Positions 36,474 to 46,551 of a stretch of 64,000 nucleotides of DNA are shown piece after piece (the first letter of the stretch is position 1; each line of letters opens with the position of its first letter). Made by a program: the position numbers and the translations under genes. The stretch spans positions 744,001 through 808,000 of the forward strand of contig NZ_SZZN01000001.1 of assembly GCF_006125015.1 (NCBI RefSeq), read 5' to 3'. Source of the stretch: Roseovarius arcticus (GTDB taxonomy: Bacteria; Pseudomonadota; Alphaproteobacteria; Rhodobacterales; Rhodobacteraceae). The notes beneath the pieces are model-generated. The model did not search any database, had not been told where the DNA came from, and was given only the letters and a program-made list of their open reading frames with translations.

Positions 36474-39400
36474 TCAGTACTGGAAGTCGTCCTGCGTCAG
36501 TTCATGGCGTCCCCGGATCGAGATGCTGAAGTCCGGGCTGGCGTCGCCGTCAACACTGCCTTGGATGATGGTCATTTCGCCGTCTTCTCCGGTCTCGTGG
36601 GTCACAAGTAGCTGGCCGCTCCCCGTGAAGGCGTCGGACACTAGCGAGAAGTTGCCATTACCGGCGCCCGATCCATTGGCGTCGATCTGCGAAAGGTCGA
36701 TCTTGTCACCGGGTTGGAAGGAGCCGATGGTATCGCCGTCAGCGTCTTGGGCCGACAAGAAGCGATAGACATCGTTACCCGCGCCGCCATCCAGCATGTT
36801 CCGCGCCTGTCCCGCAGTGATTACATCATCACCGGCACCGCCGATAAAGTTCTCAATGCTCCAGAGAACGTCGGTTCCGGTTTCGGCGCTGGAAGCCTGT
36901 CCACGGCCGTCCGGTCCACTACCCAGATCGACGGTGATGTCCTCAATCACGCGTGACATGTCCAAGGTATCTGTTCCGGTGCCGCCCGAGACATCGTCGC
37001 CGTAGTAGACGTCGTCGCCGTCCCCAGAGGTTGCGACGAACGTATCGTCGCCGTCACCGCCGACGACAAAGTCGTTGCCAATACCGCCGTCGATGAAGTC
37101 GTCGCCGCCCTGACCAAATAACCGGTCGTTGCCGCCATCGCCGAACAACATGTCACCTCCGGAACCGGCCAGAACATTGTCGTCGCCGTCACCGGCAAAG
37201 ATCATATCGCGGCCGCCCAAGGCCAATATGTTGTCAGCGCTGTCGGTCCCGAACAGTGCCTCGCCTGCAGCCGTTCCAAGCACTTGTCCGCTGGATGCCG
37301 CCGGCGGCGTGGTCCCCACATCGCCGTCAGTCCCGGCATCGTCGGCACCACTGGTCTCGCCCTCGGCCTCAGCATCGTCCTGACTGCCTTCGTCCGCACC
37401 ATTTTGATCCTCTAGGTCGCCTTCATCCAGGCCCGGCATTCCAGCGGACCCGTCGAAGGTCACGCTCGCGCCGCCCCGGCTGACGGTGACCATGCCATTT
37501 TCGCCGGTTGTCGTCGTTGGATCACCAGTGCCGGGTAGGTCGATCAGGTCCTGTGGCCTCAGGGTGCCAACGATGGTGTCGTTGCCGCCTTCGCCGCGGA
37601 AAACGATCCGGTGTGCGGAGGATAGCGACGATATGTCGACTACGTCGTCGCCCGTAGTGCCATTGATCGTGATGGTGTTAAGGTTAAGGCTGGTGGTTGA
37701 GAAGTCGCCGAACACCTGGATGGTATCGCCGCCCAGAGTGCCGTCAGCGGGCGGGGTCGCATCGGCGCCGTTGACGATGATTTCCTCGACGTTGTCAAGC
37801 TCGGCGATAATCGCGCCGTTACGGGTGATAACAATCTCGGTCATCGCGGCCAGTCCAGTGAGGCCAGCCAATAGCGCCGCGTCGCGGGTATAGATGCGGA
37901 AGGTTTCTGCGGCTTCAGTGCCGGTGATTTGCACCGTATCTACGCCGTCCCCGCCGTCGATGATGTCGCGTCCACCTGCGCTGTTCGTAAAGTTGACCAA
38001 GACGAGATCGTCGCCAGTGCCGCCGTTGACCGTGTCGTTGCCGCCGCGCCCTTCAAGCACATCGTTGCCGCCATTGCCGTTAAGAACGTTGTCGCCGCTG
38101 GCAAGCTCGAACGGGCCGAATGCGATCCGGTTGTTGCCGATTGCGACGTCGTCGCCTTCGGTCCCATTGAAGGTCTGATTGCCGATGCCGCCGCTCCAGA
38201 CATCCCCAACTGGGGCTGTCGGTGCCGATATCACTGTCTCAATCACGCCCGCTCCGTCAGTGAAGCTGGCAACAACCCGCAGTTCGCGGCCCACCTGCGG
38301 ACCGTTCAGATCGAAAAACGGATCATTCGGCGTAAAACTGGCGCCCGTCGCGCCCGGAATGTTGACCCAGTTCGTGCCATCAAACGACTGCCACTGAACT
38401 GAAATCGGACCCGCGATGCCGTTCGCGTCTGCGATACCAGAAAGATCGACGGTCAGAGGTTGCCCCTCAGTCGGCGTCAGATCGCTAATCACTGGTGCGC
38501 CGGTTGCAGGCTGTTGGCCAAGCGCAACATCGCCGTCCCGGAACCGCAGAACCTCAATATTGTGGAGGGTATCAATTCCGTCATCAATTACGACTTCGGC
38601 ATTGGTACCAAAGCCGGTATGCGCAACCTGATAGACCCCGTTGCCAAGATCGGTGATTGTGTACTGGTCCTGATCGTCATTGAAAACAGCGACGTCGATG
38701 TCGTTTGACTGGCCCCCGTCGAGGATTTCACGCACGATGTTCATTTGGCCCGGTACGATCGTCCGCGAGACAAGAAGTTCAAACAGGCTCTTGCCGACCC
38801 AGTTTGGGTCTACGCCATCGGCTGTGGTGAAAATATGCCTCAGCGTGTCGACGGATGCGATCTCATTCGCGGCGCTGTTTTCTGCGTAGGGTTGGTCCGT
38901 GATACGGATACGCACGTTAAGCCACCGGTCGCCGTCAATGATGTCGTCGCCGCCGTTACCGGTAATCACGTCAGACCCACCACCACCGATGATGATGTTG
39001 CCGCTTTCCCAGAACTCCTCGCCGTTTACGATCGACACGAGATCAGACAGGCCGTCGATCCGGTCGATACCCTCCTGGTCTAGTCCGTCATTCGTCAACG
39101 CGTTCTCGTCGGCCTCGCCGGTACCGGGGGCCACGCGATCGTCGCCGATCAGCGTGTCGTTGTGGTCCCACCCGGACAGCGCCTCGACCTTGTCAAACCG
39201 GTTGCGCAGGATGTCCTGTTCATCGGTCGTGAAGATCTTGATCCGCATATCAGCGTAGGCGTCGAGTGCCATACCCTTGAAAGCGGCCCAGTCAAAGCCG
39301 AACATACCCTCGTTGCGCATTACGCTCGCACCTTGGATCATGATGTCATCGCCAGATTCGGCGTCAAAGTCATGTTCATCAGTGCCCGCAAACATGACGT

Positions 39401-42400
39401 CATGGCCCTTGATCTCGCTGTTAAAGAACAACTGCGAGTTGTCGCCTGCGCTTGTGTCAAAGCCGGGGCCGGATTCTATCCAGTCGTTGCCCTCGTTGCC
39501 CATGAGGAAGTCTGCTCCGTCGCCGCCGAGGATGAAGTCGTCACCCTCACCGCCAAAGACTTCTGAGGCGTCCGCGCCAAGGAAAATAACGTCCTTGCCA
39601 TCGCCGCCCATCAGGATGTCGGCACCGCTTGCCGTGGCCATAACATCGTCGCCGTCCTCACCCTTGAGGAAGTCACCCTCGTCGCCGGCGTCGAGGATAA
39701 TGTCATTGCCGCCGCCGCCATTGACGAGATCGACACCAAATCCAGACTCGATATAGTCGTCGCCGTCGTCGCCCCAGATGCCGTCATCGCCATCGCTTGT
39801 GATGATTGTGTCGTTGCCACTGGTGCCGCCGACCACGACATGTTCGCCGCCGGTAAAGCGCAGATAGTTGGTTTCAACTTGGGATGTCGTCGGGTCATCG
39901 CGCACGACCTTGCCCATTCCCAGCCCCTCAAGCACTGGATCGTTGCCGACCGGATCGTTGCCGAATTGGTTGGCCTGATTGATTTCGAGCACGTAATCAT
40001 ACTGGGCAAACGAGTCGACGCCGATGTGATGGCGCACGATATCGTCGGACGTGCCGCGAATGCCGTCCGGTCCAGGATCAGACAGGCTGGTGTTCGCCAA
40101 AAGCATTTTCGAAAACGAGTTCTGCTCAAGCTCGTTCAGGAAGTTCTGCCCTTGGGTCCGTGTCAGATAGTAGAAGCGGTCACCGTCTTGCAGCGCCTCC
40201 ATCTGGGCCTCAAAGACCGCCGTGAAGGTCGAACCAAGCATGCCACCAAAGGGCATAATGCGTTCGGACAGGCCACCGACCCAAAGGTCGATGGAGTTCA
40301 AGCCATTGCTATCAGACGTCCAGCCGTTCCTTCCCAGCAGGTAGTCAAAGCGATCCGCGTCCGAGACCGCGCCGCCACCGAAGACAAGATCGAACGCTGC
40401 ATCACGCTTTTCCTCAAGCGTGGTCGCCGCGAGGATCGTCGCATGCGTGCCATAGGCGGCGATCAGGTTCACGACAGTCATCGGGGTTTTTAGATTCGAC
40501 GCCAGCTCCACCCAGTTTTCATATGGCTTGAGCCAGACAGAATTGGTCTGCTGATAAAGCTCTGCCCTCGCATCGTTAAAGCTTGGCATGCCCGTATCGC
40601 GGCCCCGCGCAATGTTGATCGCGGCCAGATCGAGAGGCAGGCCCAACAGATTACTGCGCAAGGCAGGAACAATAAATTCGTCGATTTGGCTACCGCGTTC
40701 TGAGGTCATTCCAAGGATCACAGCTGCGGCAGCCGCGTCCGCACTCATCGCGCCGTCATTGTCGAAAACGATCGGGTTCAGGAAGGCCGAAACGAGGCCC
40801 ATATTGTCGGTAGAGACATTGCCTGTAACCTCGTCGACCATGACGCGCGGCATGTTCTCGGTCAGCATCGAATGGCCGAAGCGGTACACAACACTTGCGA
40901 ATTCCGCAAATATCGACGGGTTGATGTCCGTCACAGCGTTGAACACGAACGGATCAATGTTGGGATGAAGCTTGCGCCCGAACTCTTCAAAGACGAGGTG
41001 CTGGTACTGCATCTCTGTCGCAAAACGGGCCGCTTGGAAGATGCGTTCTCCGTCCCATATCAGCGTGGCCGGATCGGTTGGGATCGGGTCGCCTGCTGCG
41101 ATGTCATTCAGCAGCCACTCATTGATAAAGTCGATATCGCCCGATTCTAGGATCACGGCTTTTTGGGCTTCGACCTGGCGGTTGTGTTCTGAGTGAAAGA
41201 CGTGGTGAACGGATGTCAGGCCGATGTTTTCATTCCCCCGGCCATCGCCCGTGATGAAGTGGCGATCCAACATTTCGTTGTCATAGGTGCCGGTGGTACT
41301 GACGCTGTCGGACAGGCCAAGTGCGGTGTCGTCGTCGGCAATCTTCATTGTGCCGGTCTGGCCGTCGAACGGACCCGCGGCATGCGCGATGTCGTCAAGG
41401 AACGCATGACCAATACGCACGGCGCCCGCCGAGAAGGTATTTACCGGGGCCGCAAGGTCACCTTCGACGACATTGTCGTCGGCGGTGTTCGGGATGCCGT
41501 CGGCGCCAAGGCCGATCACGATTTGCGGCAGGCCGTTGGGGCCAGGCAAGAACTCTCCATACTGGTCAGTGCGCAAGAGGGGGATGTTCAAGACATCGCC
41601 ATCCGTCAACTCTATGCCCAGCATGTCGCGCGCCTGCGCTTTGACCTCGGCCCATGTTGGCAAGCCACCATTGGCGCCATCCATCAATTTGCCGGTCGAG
41701 ACGGGATTACCGTTCGCGTCAAACACATATTCGCGCACGAACACTTGATGCGATGAATGCGACGTATAGGTCTGGTTCTGATCGACGTAGGGCGTCGTGG
41801 TGTTCTGGCCCTCGTGCTGGGTGTCGTCGGCCGTGCCGAGTATGCCGTCCGCGCCGGGCCCATCAACCGCTGTCGATCGTGTGACTGCCATGAAACGCAG
41901 CTGCTGCGGTAGGTCGTCTGCTGTGCCAGCAAGGCCGTCAGCCCCCAGAACCAGCGGATCGTCCGGCTGAAGTGGAATGTATACCGTCCCGTTATCGCCC
42001 TTGGTAATCAGATCCAGACCATGGTCAAAGAATTGGCCAAAGAAGGTCATCCAAGCGTTGAACGGTGCCGAGATGCCATCATCCGGCGCAATGTTAGGAA
42101 TCGTAGCCAAGTCGACGTTGTCGATCTCGATTTTGTTTGCTTCACCGCTCGTCAGCGAAACGTTGTCTACCAGAACCTGCGAGGCGCCGGTTTGTTGCAC
42201 TTCGATGCGCAGGGTCTGGCCTGCAAGGCCCGCCGCGATGGGCCCGGAATCCAGCATCAGATCGGCCCATTGGCCATCTGTCGGGTCTGGCAACGCCATC
42301 GTGGAAATCACAGTTTCCACGCCGCCCGCACCAACCGCGATCATACGCACCGCGCCTCCCGACCAGACCTGATCGGTCCGGTCCCCAACGCTCAGGCTCA

Positions 42401-43226
42401 GTTTATAGCTTGTACCCGCAGTCAATGGTCCGCTGTTCTGAGAGAGCGTCGCGCCCCCGGTCAGCCACGCCACGTTGGGGCCGGGATGGCCCGCTGCATC
42501 TGTGACGGTAGCGGCTGGCGCAAAAAGGCCACCAACGCCGCCAGAAATCGTCCAGCCAGTGGGTGCCGTTAACGAATAGTTACCCAGCGGACTGCTGGTG
42601 ACACCGGGCTGGCCATCGGCAAGTGATTGATTTTCGAAGCTGGCATTCGCGACCGCCAGAGCGACCGATCCCTCACCAGGACGCACCGGAATGGCATCTA
42701 CGCCATAGCGCTCGTGGAATGCGCTGAGGGCCGCGTCATTTGCAAACCACGCCGCAACGGCTGCCGGATTGTTAACACTCTGATCCACGACCAGGTTCGA
42801 GATGATCCGCGGGTCCGCATCGGCCACGTTTCCTGTGTGCCCACCATTCGTGGCGGACGGGGCGCCGATCACGCCGTAATCGGTGTTGGTCACAAGCGGG
42901 CCACCCGGAGGCCCAAGTGGCATCACGTCGCCATCGGCATCATTCAGAAAGTTCGGATCCAAAAGTCGCGGCATTGGCGTGTCCGCGGCACCCCAAGTCT
43001 CTCTGCCGGGAATCAGGTTGTTATAAGTGCCGTCTACGGTGCGCAAACCGCTGGGTAGAAGGGGGCTTGAGATTGCCTGAATGGCACCCGCGGTACCTTG
43101 GGCGACCACATTGCCATCGGCGTCTACGTAAATATCCGTCAGCGCCGTCCCATTGGAGTGCGCTTCGCTAATTTTGACCTGACGCAGAATGAACTCAAGG
43201 TCGGCGACATTCAGTTTAACGGTCAT
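36474..43226 (-). CDS. giant secreted RTX heme peroxidase (MopA-like)
   Basis: This 2250-residue protein has four parts. Residues about 190-360 form a beta-rich module. Residues about 390-1115 are an animal-type heme peroxidase. It has the distal His402 in FFGQFFDHGLDL, Arg663 and Glu666 in GDGRGNENIGLTSVH (the R-x-x-E motif of myeloperoxidase), the proximal His785 in YRFGHSMLTEN, and LAAINIARGRDTGMPSFNDA. RTX repeats follow at about 1130-1260, 1690-1745 and 1990-2095, with an Ig-like domain at 1577-1670. A C-terminal tail without cysteines is the probable export signal. GGGGAGATATGTC before the ATG at 43226 sets the start. Heme peroxidases with RTX repeats (MopA of Aurantimonas, Erythrobacter and Roseobacter relatives) are linked to Mn(II) oxidation; halide or other substrates remain possible. 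Confidence 0.9.
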   Translation of the reverse strand: MTVKLNVADLEFILRQVKISEAHSNGTALTDIYVDADGNVVAQGTAGAIQAISSPLLPSGLRTVDGTYNNLIPGRETWGAADTPMPRLLDPNFLNDADGDVMPLGPPGGPLVTNTDYGVIGAPSATNGGHTGNVADADPRIISNLVVDQSVNNPAAVAAWFANDAALSAFHERYGVDAIPVRPGEGSVALAVANASFENQSLADGQPGVTSSPLGNYSLTAPTGWTISGGVGGLFAPAATVTDAAGHPGPNVAWLTGGATLSQNSGPLTAGTSYKLSLSVGDRTDQVWSGGAVRMIAVGAGGVETVISTMALPDPTDGQWADLMLDSGPIAAGLAGQTLRIEVQQTGASQVLVDNVSLTSGEANKIEIDNVDLATIPNIAPDDGISAPFNAWMTFFGQFFDHGLDLITKGDNGTVYIPLQPDDPLVLGADGLAGTADDLPQQLRFMAVTRSTAVDGPGADGILGTADDTQHEGQNTTTPYVDQNQTYTSHSSHQVFVREYVFDANGNPVSTGKLMDGANGGLPTWAEVKAQARDMLGIELTDGDVLNIPLLRTDQYGEFLPGPNGLPQIVIGLGADGIPNTADDNVVEGDLAAPVNTFSAGAVRIGHAFLDDIAHAAGPFDGQTGTMKIADDDTALGLSDSVSTTGTYDNEMLDRHFITGDGRGNENIGLTSVHHVFHSEHNRQVEAQKAVILESGDIDFINEWLLNDIAAGDPIPTDPATLIWDGERIFQAARFATEMQYQHLVFEEFGRKLHPNIDPFVFNAVTDINPSIFAEFASVVYRFGHSMLTENMPRVMVDEVTGNVSTDNMGLVSAFLNPIVFDNDGAMSADAAAAAVILGMTSERGSQIDEFIVPALRSNLLGLPLDLAAINIARGRDTGMPSFNDARAELYQQTNSVWLKPYENWVELASNLKTPMTVVNLIAAYGTHATILAATTLEEKRDAAFDLVFGGGAVSDADRFDYLLGRNGWTSDSNGLNSIDLWVGGLSERIMPFGGMLGSTFTAVFEAQMEALQDGDRFYYLTRTQGQNFLNELEQNSFSKMLLANTSLSDPGPDGIRGTSDDIVRHHIGVDSFAQYDYVLEINQANQFGNDPVGNDPVLEGLGMGKVVRDDPTTSQVETNYLRFTGGEHVVVGGTSGNDTIITSDGDDGIWGDDGDDYIESGFGVDLVNGGGGNDIILDAGDEGDFLKGEDGDDVMATASGADILMGGDGKDVIFLGADASEVFGGEGDDFILGGDGADFLMGNEGNDWIESGPGFDTSAGDNSQLFFNSEIKGHDVMFAGTDEHDFDAESGDDIMIQGASVMRNEGMFGFDWAAFKGMALDAYADMRIKIFTTDEQDILRNRFDKVEALSGWDHNDTLIGDDRVAPGTGEADENALTNDGLDQEGIDRIDGLSDLVSIVNGEEFWESGNIIIGGGGSDVITGNGGDDIIDGDRWLNVRIRITDQPYAENSAANEIASVDTLRHIFTTADGVDPNWVGKSLFELLVSRTIVPGQMNIVREILDGGQSNDIDVAVFNDDQDQYTITDLGNGVYQVAHTGFGTNAEVVIDDGIDTLHNIEVLRFRDGDVALGQQPATGAPVISDLTPTEGQPLTVDLSGIADANGIAGPISVQWQSFDGTNWVNIPGATGASFTPNDPFFDLNGPQVGRELRVVASFTDGAGVIETVISAPTAPVGDVWSGGIGNQTFNGTEGDDVAIGNNRIAFGPFELASGDNVLNGNGGNDVLEGRGGNDTVNGGTGDDLVLVNFTNSAGGRDIIDGGDGVDTVQITGTEAAETFRIYTRDAALLAGLTGLAAMTEIVITRNGAIIAELDNVEEIIVNGADATPPADGTLGGDTIQVFGDFSTTSLNLNTITINGTTGDDVVDISSLSSAHRIVFRGEGGNDTIVGTLRPQDLIDLPGTGDPTTTTGENGMVTVSRGGASVTFDGSAGMPGLDEGDLEDQNGADEGSQDDAEAEGETSGADDAGTDGDVGTTPPAASSGQVLGTAAGEALFGTDSADNILALGGRDMIFAGDGDDNVLAGSGGDMLFGDGGNDRLFGQGGDDFIDGGIGNDFVVGGDGDDTFVATSGDGDDVYYGDDVSGGTGTDTLDMSRVIEDITVDLGSGPDGRGQASSAETGTDVLWSIENFIGGAGDDVITAGQARNMLDGGAGNDVYRFLSAQDADGDTIGSFQPGDKIDLSQIDANGSGAGNGNFSLVSDAFTGSGQLLVTHETGEDGEMTIIQGSVDGDASPDFSISIRGRHELTQDDFQY

Positions 43227-43521
43227 GACATATCTCCCCAGATGGCCCGACACGATAAATGTGGGCGAAAGTTGAATGAATTTAGAGGTTTGGCCTCGGC
43301 CTCGAACATCAGCGGCAGCGCGGATGTCGACAGAAGGCAAAGGTGTCCCAGGTATTGAGATAACTGTCCCACGGCCTGCGAATTGCCGCTACGGTCGGAG
43401 GTCCTCTGCAGATCCAACACCAAAGTATCGAGAGATTTCCGACCAAGGACCCAAGGAATTTTCAGACTAAAGTCTGACAGCAGAGCGCGCTTTACGGCTT
43501 ATACTGGTTAATTATTTGTTA
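43227..43521. promoter_or_regulatory. divergent control region between peroxidase and sensor kinase genes
   Basis: The 295-bp gap holds the 7-2-7 inverted repeat at 43462-43477 and a TATACT -10-like box at 43500-43505 facing the kinase gene. No gene is supported. Confidence 0.45.
43462..43477. promoter_or_regulatory. 7-2-7 inverted repeat TCAGACT-AA-AGTCTGA, candidate NarL-type operator
   Basis: The arms match perfectly. NarL/FixJ-type regulators typically bind two heptamers as an inverted repeat with a 2-base gap. The centre lies about 33 bp upstream of the TATACT box, i.e. near -42 of the predicted start of the kinase transcript, a classic activator position. The neighbouring response regulator (45002-45670) is NarL-type. 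Binding is inferred, not shown. Confidence 0.5.
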
Positions 43522-45009
43522 ATGTGGCGAAACTGTGTAGCTTCAAATTCTGTAAAGATTTCTTTCGGACAAAGTGGACCACTCAACTTCCGGTTATTAG
43601 CGGAAACGGGCATCAAATATTTTCCGGGCGTAAGTCCGCCACCAAAAGGAGAAACCGATTCGCTAAAATCTAAAGCCAGATGGTTGATCCTGCGTCCAAG
43701 TCCATTGTCAGCCGCATTCACCTGCTTGGTTATCGTCGTCATGTTCGGGCTCGGTGCTTTTATCATCGTTGATTATCGCACGCTCCAACTGCAGTCCCAC
43801 GGCAAAGTCGGAAGCGCGTACATCGACAATCTGCTGGCGCCCTATGCGCTCTCCTACCTAGGTGGCGAGGGCGAGGTGAACCCGCAGATGGAGCCTTTCT
43901 TTAAGAATTTGACCGAAAATAACTCTCAGCTTCTTCTACGAATCTGGCGGCTCGATGGGACGCTTTTCTACTCCACCTTTCCCACTGATACGGCTTCTCT
44001 GCACGACAGCGAAGATTTGGACATCGCCTTGGCTGGACGATTTGTAGCAAAGCTGGAAACCTCCGGTGTCGCCGACGCGGATTTCCCAATGGCCTACCCC
44101 TTTCTCGAGGTGTACGCGCCGATTCATGATCCAAAGACGGGAAACATGATCGCGATAGGTGAGATCTATCAGGACGCATCTGAAATTTTGCGGGATAGGG
44201 CGTTTGTCGAGCGCACGGTGTGGGCGGCGATCAGTTTCGCGACGTTGGGTGTGCTTGCGATGCTTGCGCTCAGCTTTAGCCAGAGCGCGCTACTACACGA
44301 TCGGCTAGAGGTCGCACGCAGGATGACCGAGCAGAATGGCCAACTGCGCCGCGATGCGGATCAGGCGCGGCTGGACGCCGCCCAAGCCAATGAACAGGTC
44401 CTGAACCTGGTTGGCGCCGAACTTCATGACGGTCCAGTGCAACTGCTTGGACTGATGTCACTTATGGGAAGCGATAACGCGCAATCCGAACTGCCTGACG
44501 GGACGACACTTCATGCCCTGACCGATCAGGTGATGATGGAACTGCGCACCATGTCCGCCGGCCTGATCCTGCCAGAACTCGAGGATCTAAACGCTGCGGA
44601 CGTCGTCACGCTGGCTGTCGAGCGCCACCGGGCCCTCACTGGCGGTGCGGTCGATCTAGAGATGGAAATGGCAGCGGTCGAGCTGGACTTGCCTCGCAAG
44701 ATTTGCCTCTACCGGGTCGTTCAGGAGGGGCTTACGAATGCCGTCCGGCACGGCGACGCAAAGATACCGCATGTCAGCATCACACCATCCAGTGAAAAAT
44801 TGGATATTCTGATTAGCAGTGGCCGTTCAAAATTGGCTGAACTGTCGCCAGAGATGCCAACGTGGCGCCTGGGATTGAACGGGATGCGCCGACGCCTTGA
44901 GGCTTTCGGTGGCACATTGGTTTTGGACAACGCAATCGACGAAACACGATTGATCGTCACGCTACCGATAAACATGCCCAATCAGGGTTCTGTGCAGCGA
45001 GTCAGTTGA
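43522..45009 (+). CDS. NarL-type sensor histidine kinase
   Basis: The protein of about 495 residues has two membrane helices (about 66-88 and 232-252) around a periplasmic sensor of about 140 residues. The HisKA_3-type dimerisation helix has the phosphoacceptor His302 in GAELHDGPVQLLGLMSL, and the HATPase domain has YRVVQEGLTNAVRHGDA (N-box) and LGLNGMRRRLEAFGG (G-box). The exact start is unsure: the ATG at 43522 has no good binding site, and an in-frame TTG lies at 43684 after AAAAGGAGA. Its 3' end overlaps the convergent response-regulator gene by 8 bp, so they are very likely partners; the pair sits beside the peroxidase. Confidence 0.85.
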   Translation: MWRNCVASNSVKISFGQSGPLNFRLLAETGIKYFPGVSPPPKGETDSLKSKARWLILRPSPLSAAFTCLVIVVMFGLGAFIIVDYRTLQLQSHGKVGSAYIDNLLAPYALSYLGGEGEVNPQMEPFFKNLTENNSQLLLRIWRLDGTLFYSTFPTDTASLHDSEDLDIALAGRFVAKLETSGVADADFPMAYPFLEVYAPIHDPKTGNMIAIGEIYQDASEILRDRAFVERTVWAAISFATLGVLAMLALSFSQSALLHDRLEVARRMTEQNGQLRRDADQARLDAAQANEQVLNLVGAELHDGPVQLLGLMSLMGSDNAQSELPDGTTLHALTDQVMMELRTMSAGLILPELEDLNAADVVTLAVERHRALTGGAVDLEMEMAAVELDLPRKICLYRVVQEGLTNAVRHGDAKIPHVSITPSSEKLDILISSGRSKLAELSPEMPTWRLGLNGMRRRLEAFGGTLVLDNAIDETRLIVTLPINMPNQGSVQRVS

Positions 45010-45670
45010 GCGAAGGCGTTAGTGACAGGCCACCTGCGCTGGCCAGTTCTTGCGCGGCAAGGACGACCTCAACCCGGTTGCGCACATCAAGTTTCTGGAT
45101 CAGCACCGTCATGTAATGCTTCACAGTTTTCTCGCTGAGCGACAGTGAGTGAGCAATCTCTTTGTTTGTGCAACCTTGAAGTAAAAAACGTAAGACATCT
45201 TCTTCTCGACTGCTAAATCGAACTGTCGGCGCGGTTCGCGCGCGGGCATTTACTTGCAATCCTGCAACGACATTTGCCGCGACGCGCGGCGACATGTAGG
45301 TCTCGCCATTGTGGACCTGCCTGATCGCCTCGGTTAGCTCGCTCAATGTGCTGCCTTTGAGCACATATCCAAGAACCCCCGCCTCGAGCGTCGAGATAGC
45401 GGTATCTATGTTGCCGGACGCCGTAAAAGCGATCAACTTGGTTTTGCTGTAGTCATTAGCAACTTTCGCGATCGCCTCGATTACACGCCCTGGCATGTTC
45501 AAATCAATTACGATGACGTCCGGCGTGACCGAGCCAGCAATCTCAATGACGTCATTGGCCGTCGACCCAACACCCACGATGCGGAATTCATCACTCGATG
45601 AAAAAAGCTGGCAAATGCCAGACAGCAAAACTGGATGATCGTCGACGAAGGCTACCGTAATCGGCTGCAT
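45002..45670 (-). CDS. NarL/FixJ-type response regulator
   Basis: The 222-residue protein has a full receiver domain with Asp10/Asp11, phosphoacceptor Asp56 in VIVIDLNMPG and Lys105 in GYVLKGST. A LuxR-type helix-turn-helix follows at about 150-210 (FSSREEDVLRFLLQGCTNKE, SLSLSEKTVKHYMTVLIQKL). It is predicted to be activated by the convergent histidine kinase. The likely target is the 7-2-7 repeat upstream of the kinase and peroxidase genes. Confidence 0.9.
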   Translation of the reverse strand: MQPITVAFVDDHPVLLSGICQLFSSSDEFRIVGVGSTANDVIEIAGSVTPDVIVIDLNMPGRVIEAIAKVANDYSKTKLIAFTASGNIDTAISTLEAGVLGYVLKGSTLSELTEAIRQVHNGETYMSPRVAANVVAGLQVNARARTAPTVRFSSREEDVLRFLLQGCTNKEIAHSLSLSEKTVKHYMTVLIQKLDVRNRVEVVLAAQELASAGGLSLTPSLN

Positions 45671-46551
45671 AAACTGGCCTTTGTATACTTGTTAAAACTA
45701 TCACAAAAAAGCTACTGGACCTTCTTTATGAAGGCATATTTCCTTAACATTTTTACACCGGCGGATCAATGCCGATTAGTTTTTTTCTATTGACACCGGA
45801 GAAATACGATACAATTGGCCGCCGAACACGACTTTGTTTCATAAAAGCACCTACAAGATTACGAGGCGGGTGAAGCCGACATTTTTTTTGCTCTAGCCTA
45901 ATCAACGTACTCTTCACGGAAGGGCAGGAGCCTCCCCTATCCTAGGCCCGATAAACGAAAGGCGTAGTTGCACTTCTCCTACGCCACACAATGTAACAGC
46001 CCCATCCGGCGCGCCGCCGAACGAACAAGAATCGCTGTCAAGGTAGAGGGCGCGGCGAACGTTCCCAGCGCGACAAAGGGGCTGTGGTATCTTGGCGATC
46101 CCACAAGAGCGCAGGTCGGCGACATCAGCATCAATACCGGCTTGGCTGATGACACTTTTCTCAGGCAGCGCCCGGTCGCGCATCAAGGTTGTTCCAGCGA
46201 GATCTGCTGCCGCCTGAAAGGAGGCAAGCTACGCCTCGGCAGGCTCAGAGTTCAGTTGGAGGATTTCGTTACCCTCTTCAACGCTGGTATCAATTCAAGG
46301 ATATAATCGCCTAGAAAAGGGGGCGACATCCGCAATCAAAAATCACCAAATGATGACAGCTGCCAAGCGCCTTATGTCAAAACCCTTCAAGTAACAGGGA
46401 TCGGGACCTGCACCATGTTCACCGCCCCGTTTGTGACCTTTATGCGCCCCGAGCAGTGGAACTGACTAAGCTATAGTGGTCAAAACATCCCGTATATCCA
46501 CTGCCCGTTATGCTCACATGCCGACATAAATTTCGCGCTTTTTGGCCGTCC
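45671..46551. other. long stretch with no supported gene
   Basis: About 880 bp between the response regulator and cfa promoter. The first 230 bp are AT-rich and probably hold the promoter of the response regulator. Frames at 45914-46306 are open on both strands but show no recognisable protein on either. This may be a decayed gene. Confidence 0.35.

Noticed and set aside
37129..38178. Plus-strand Ser/Pro-rich frames opposite the peroxidase gene
   Set aside because: They are the complement of Gly/Asp-rich RTX codons and have no starts with binding sites.
45914..46306. Overlapping open frames on both strands before cfa
   Set aside because: Neither shows a recognisable family, binding site or codon pattern strong enough to call a gene.
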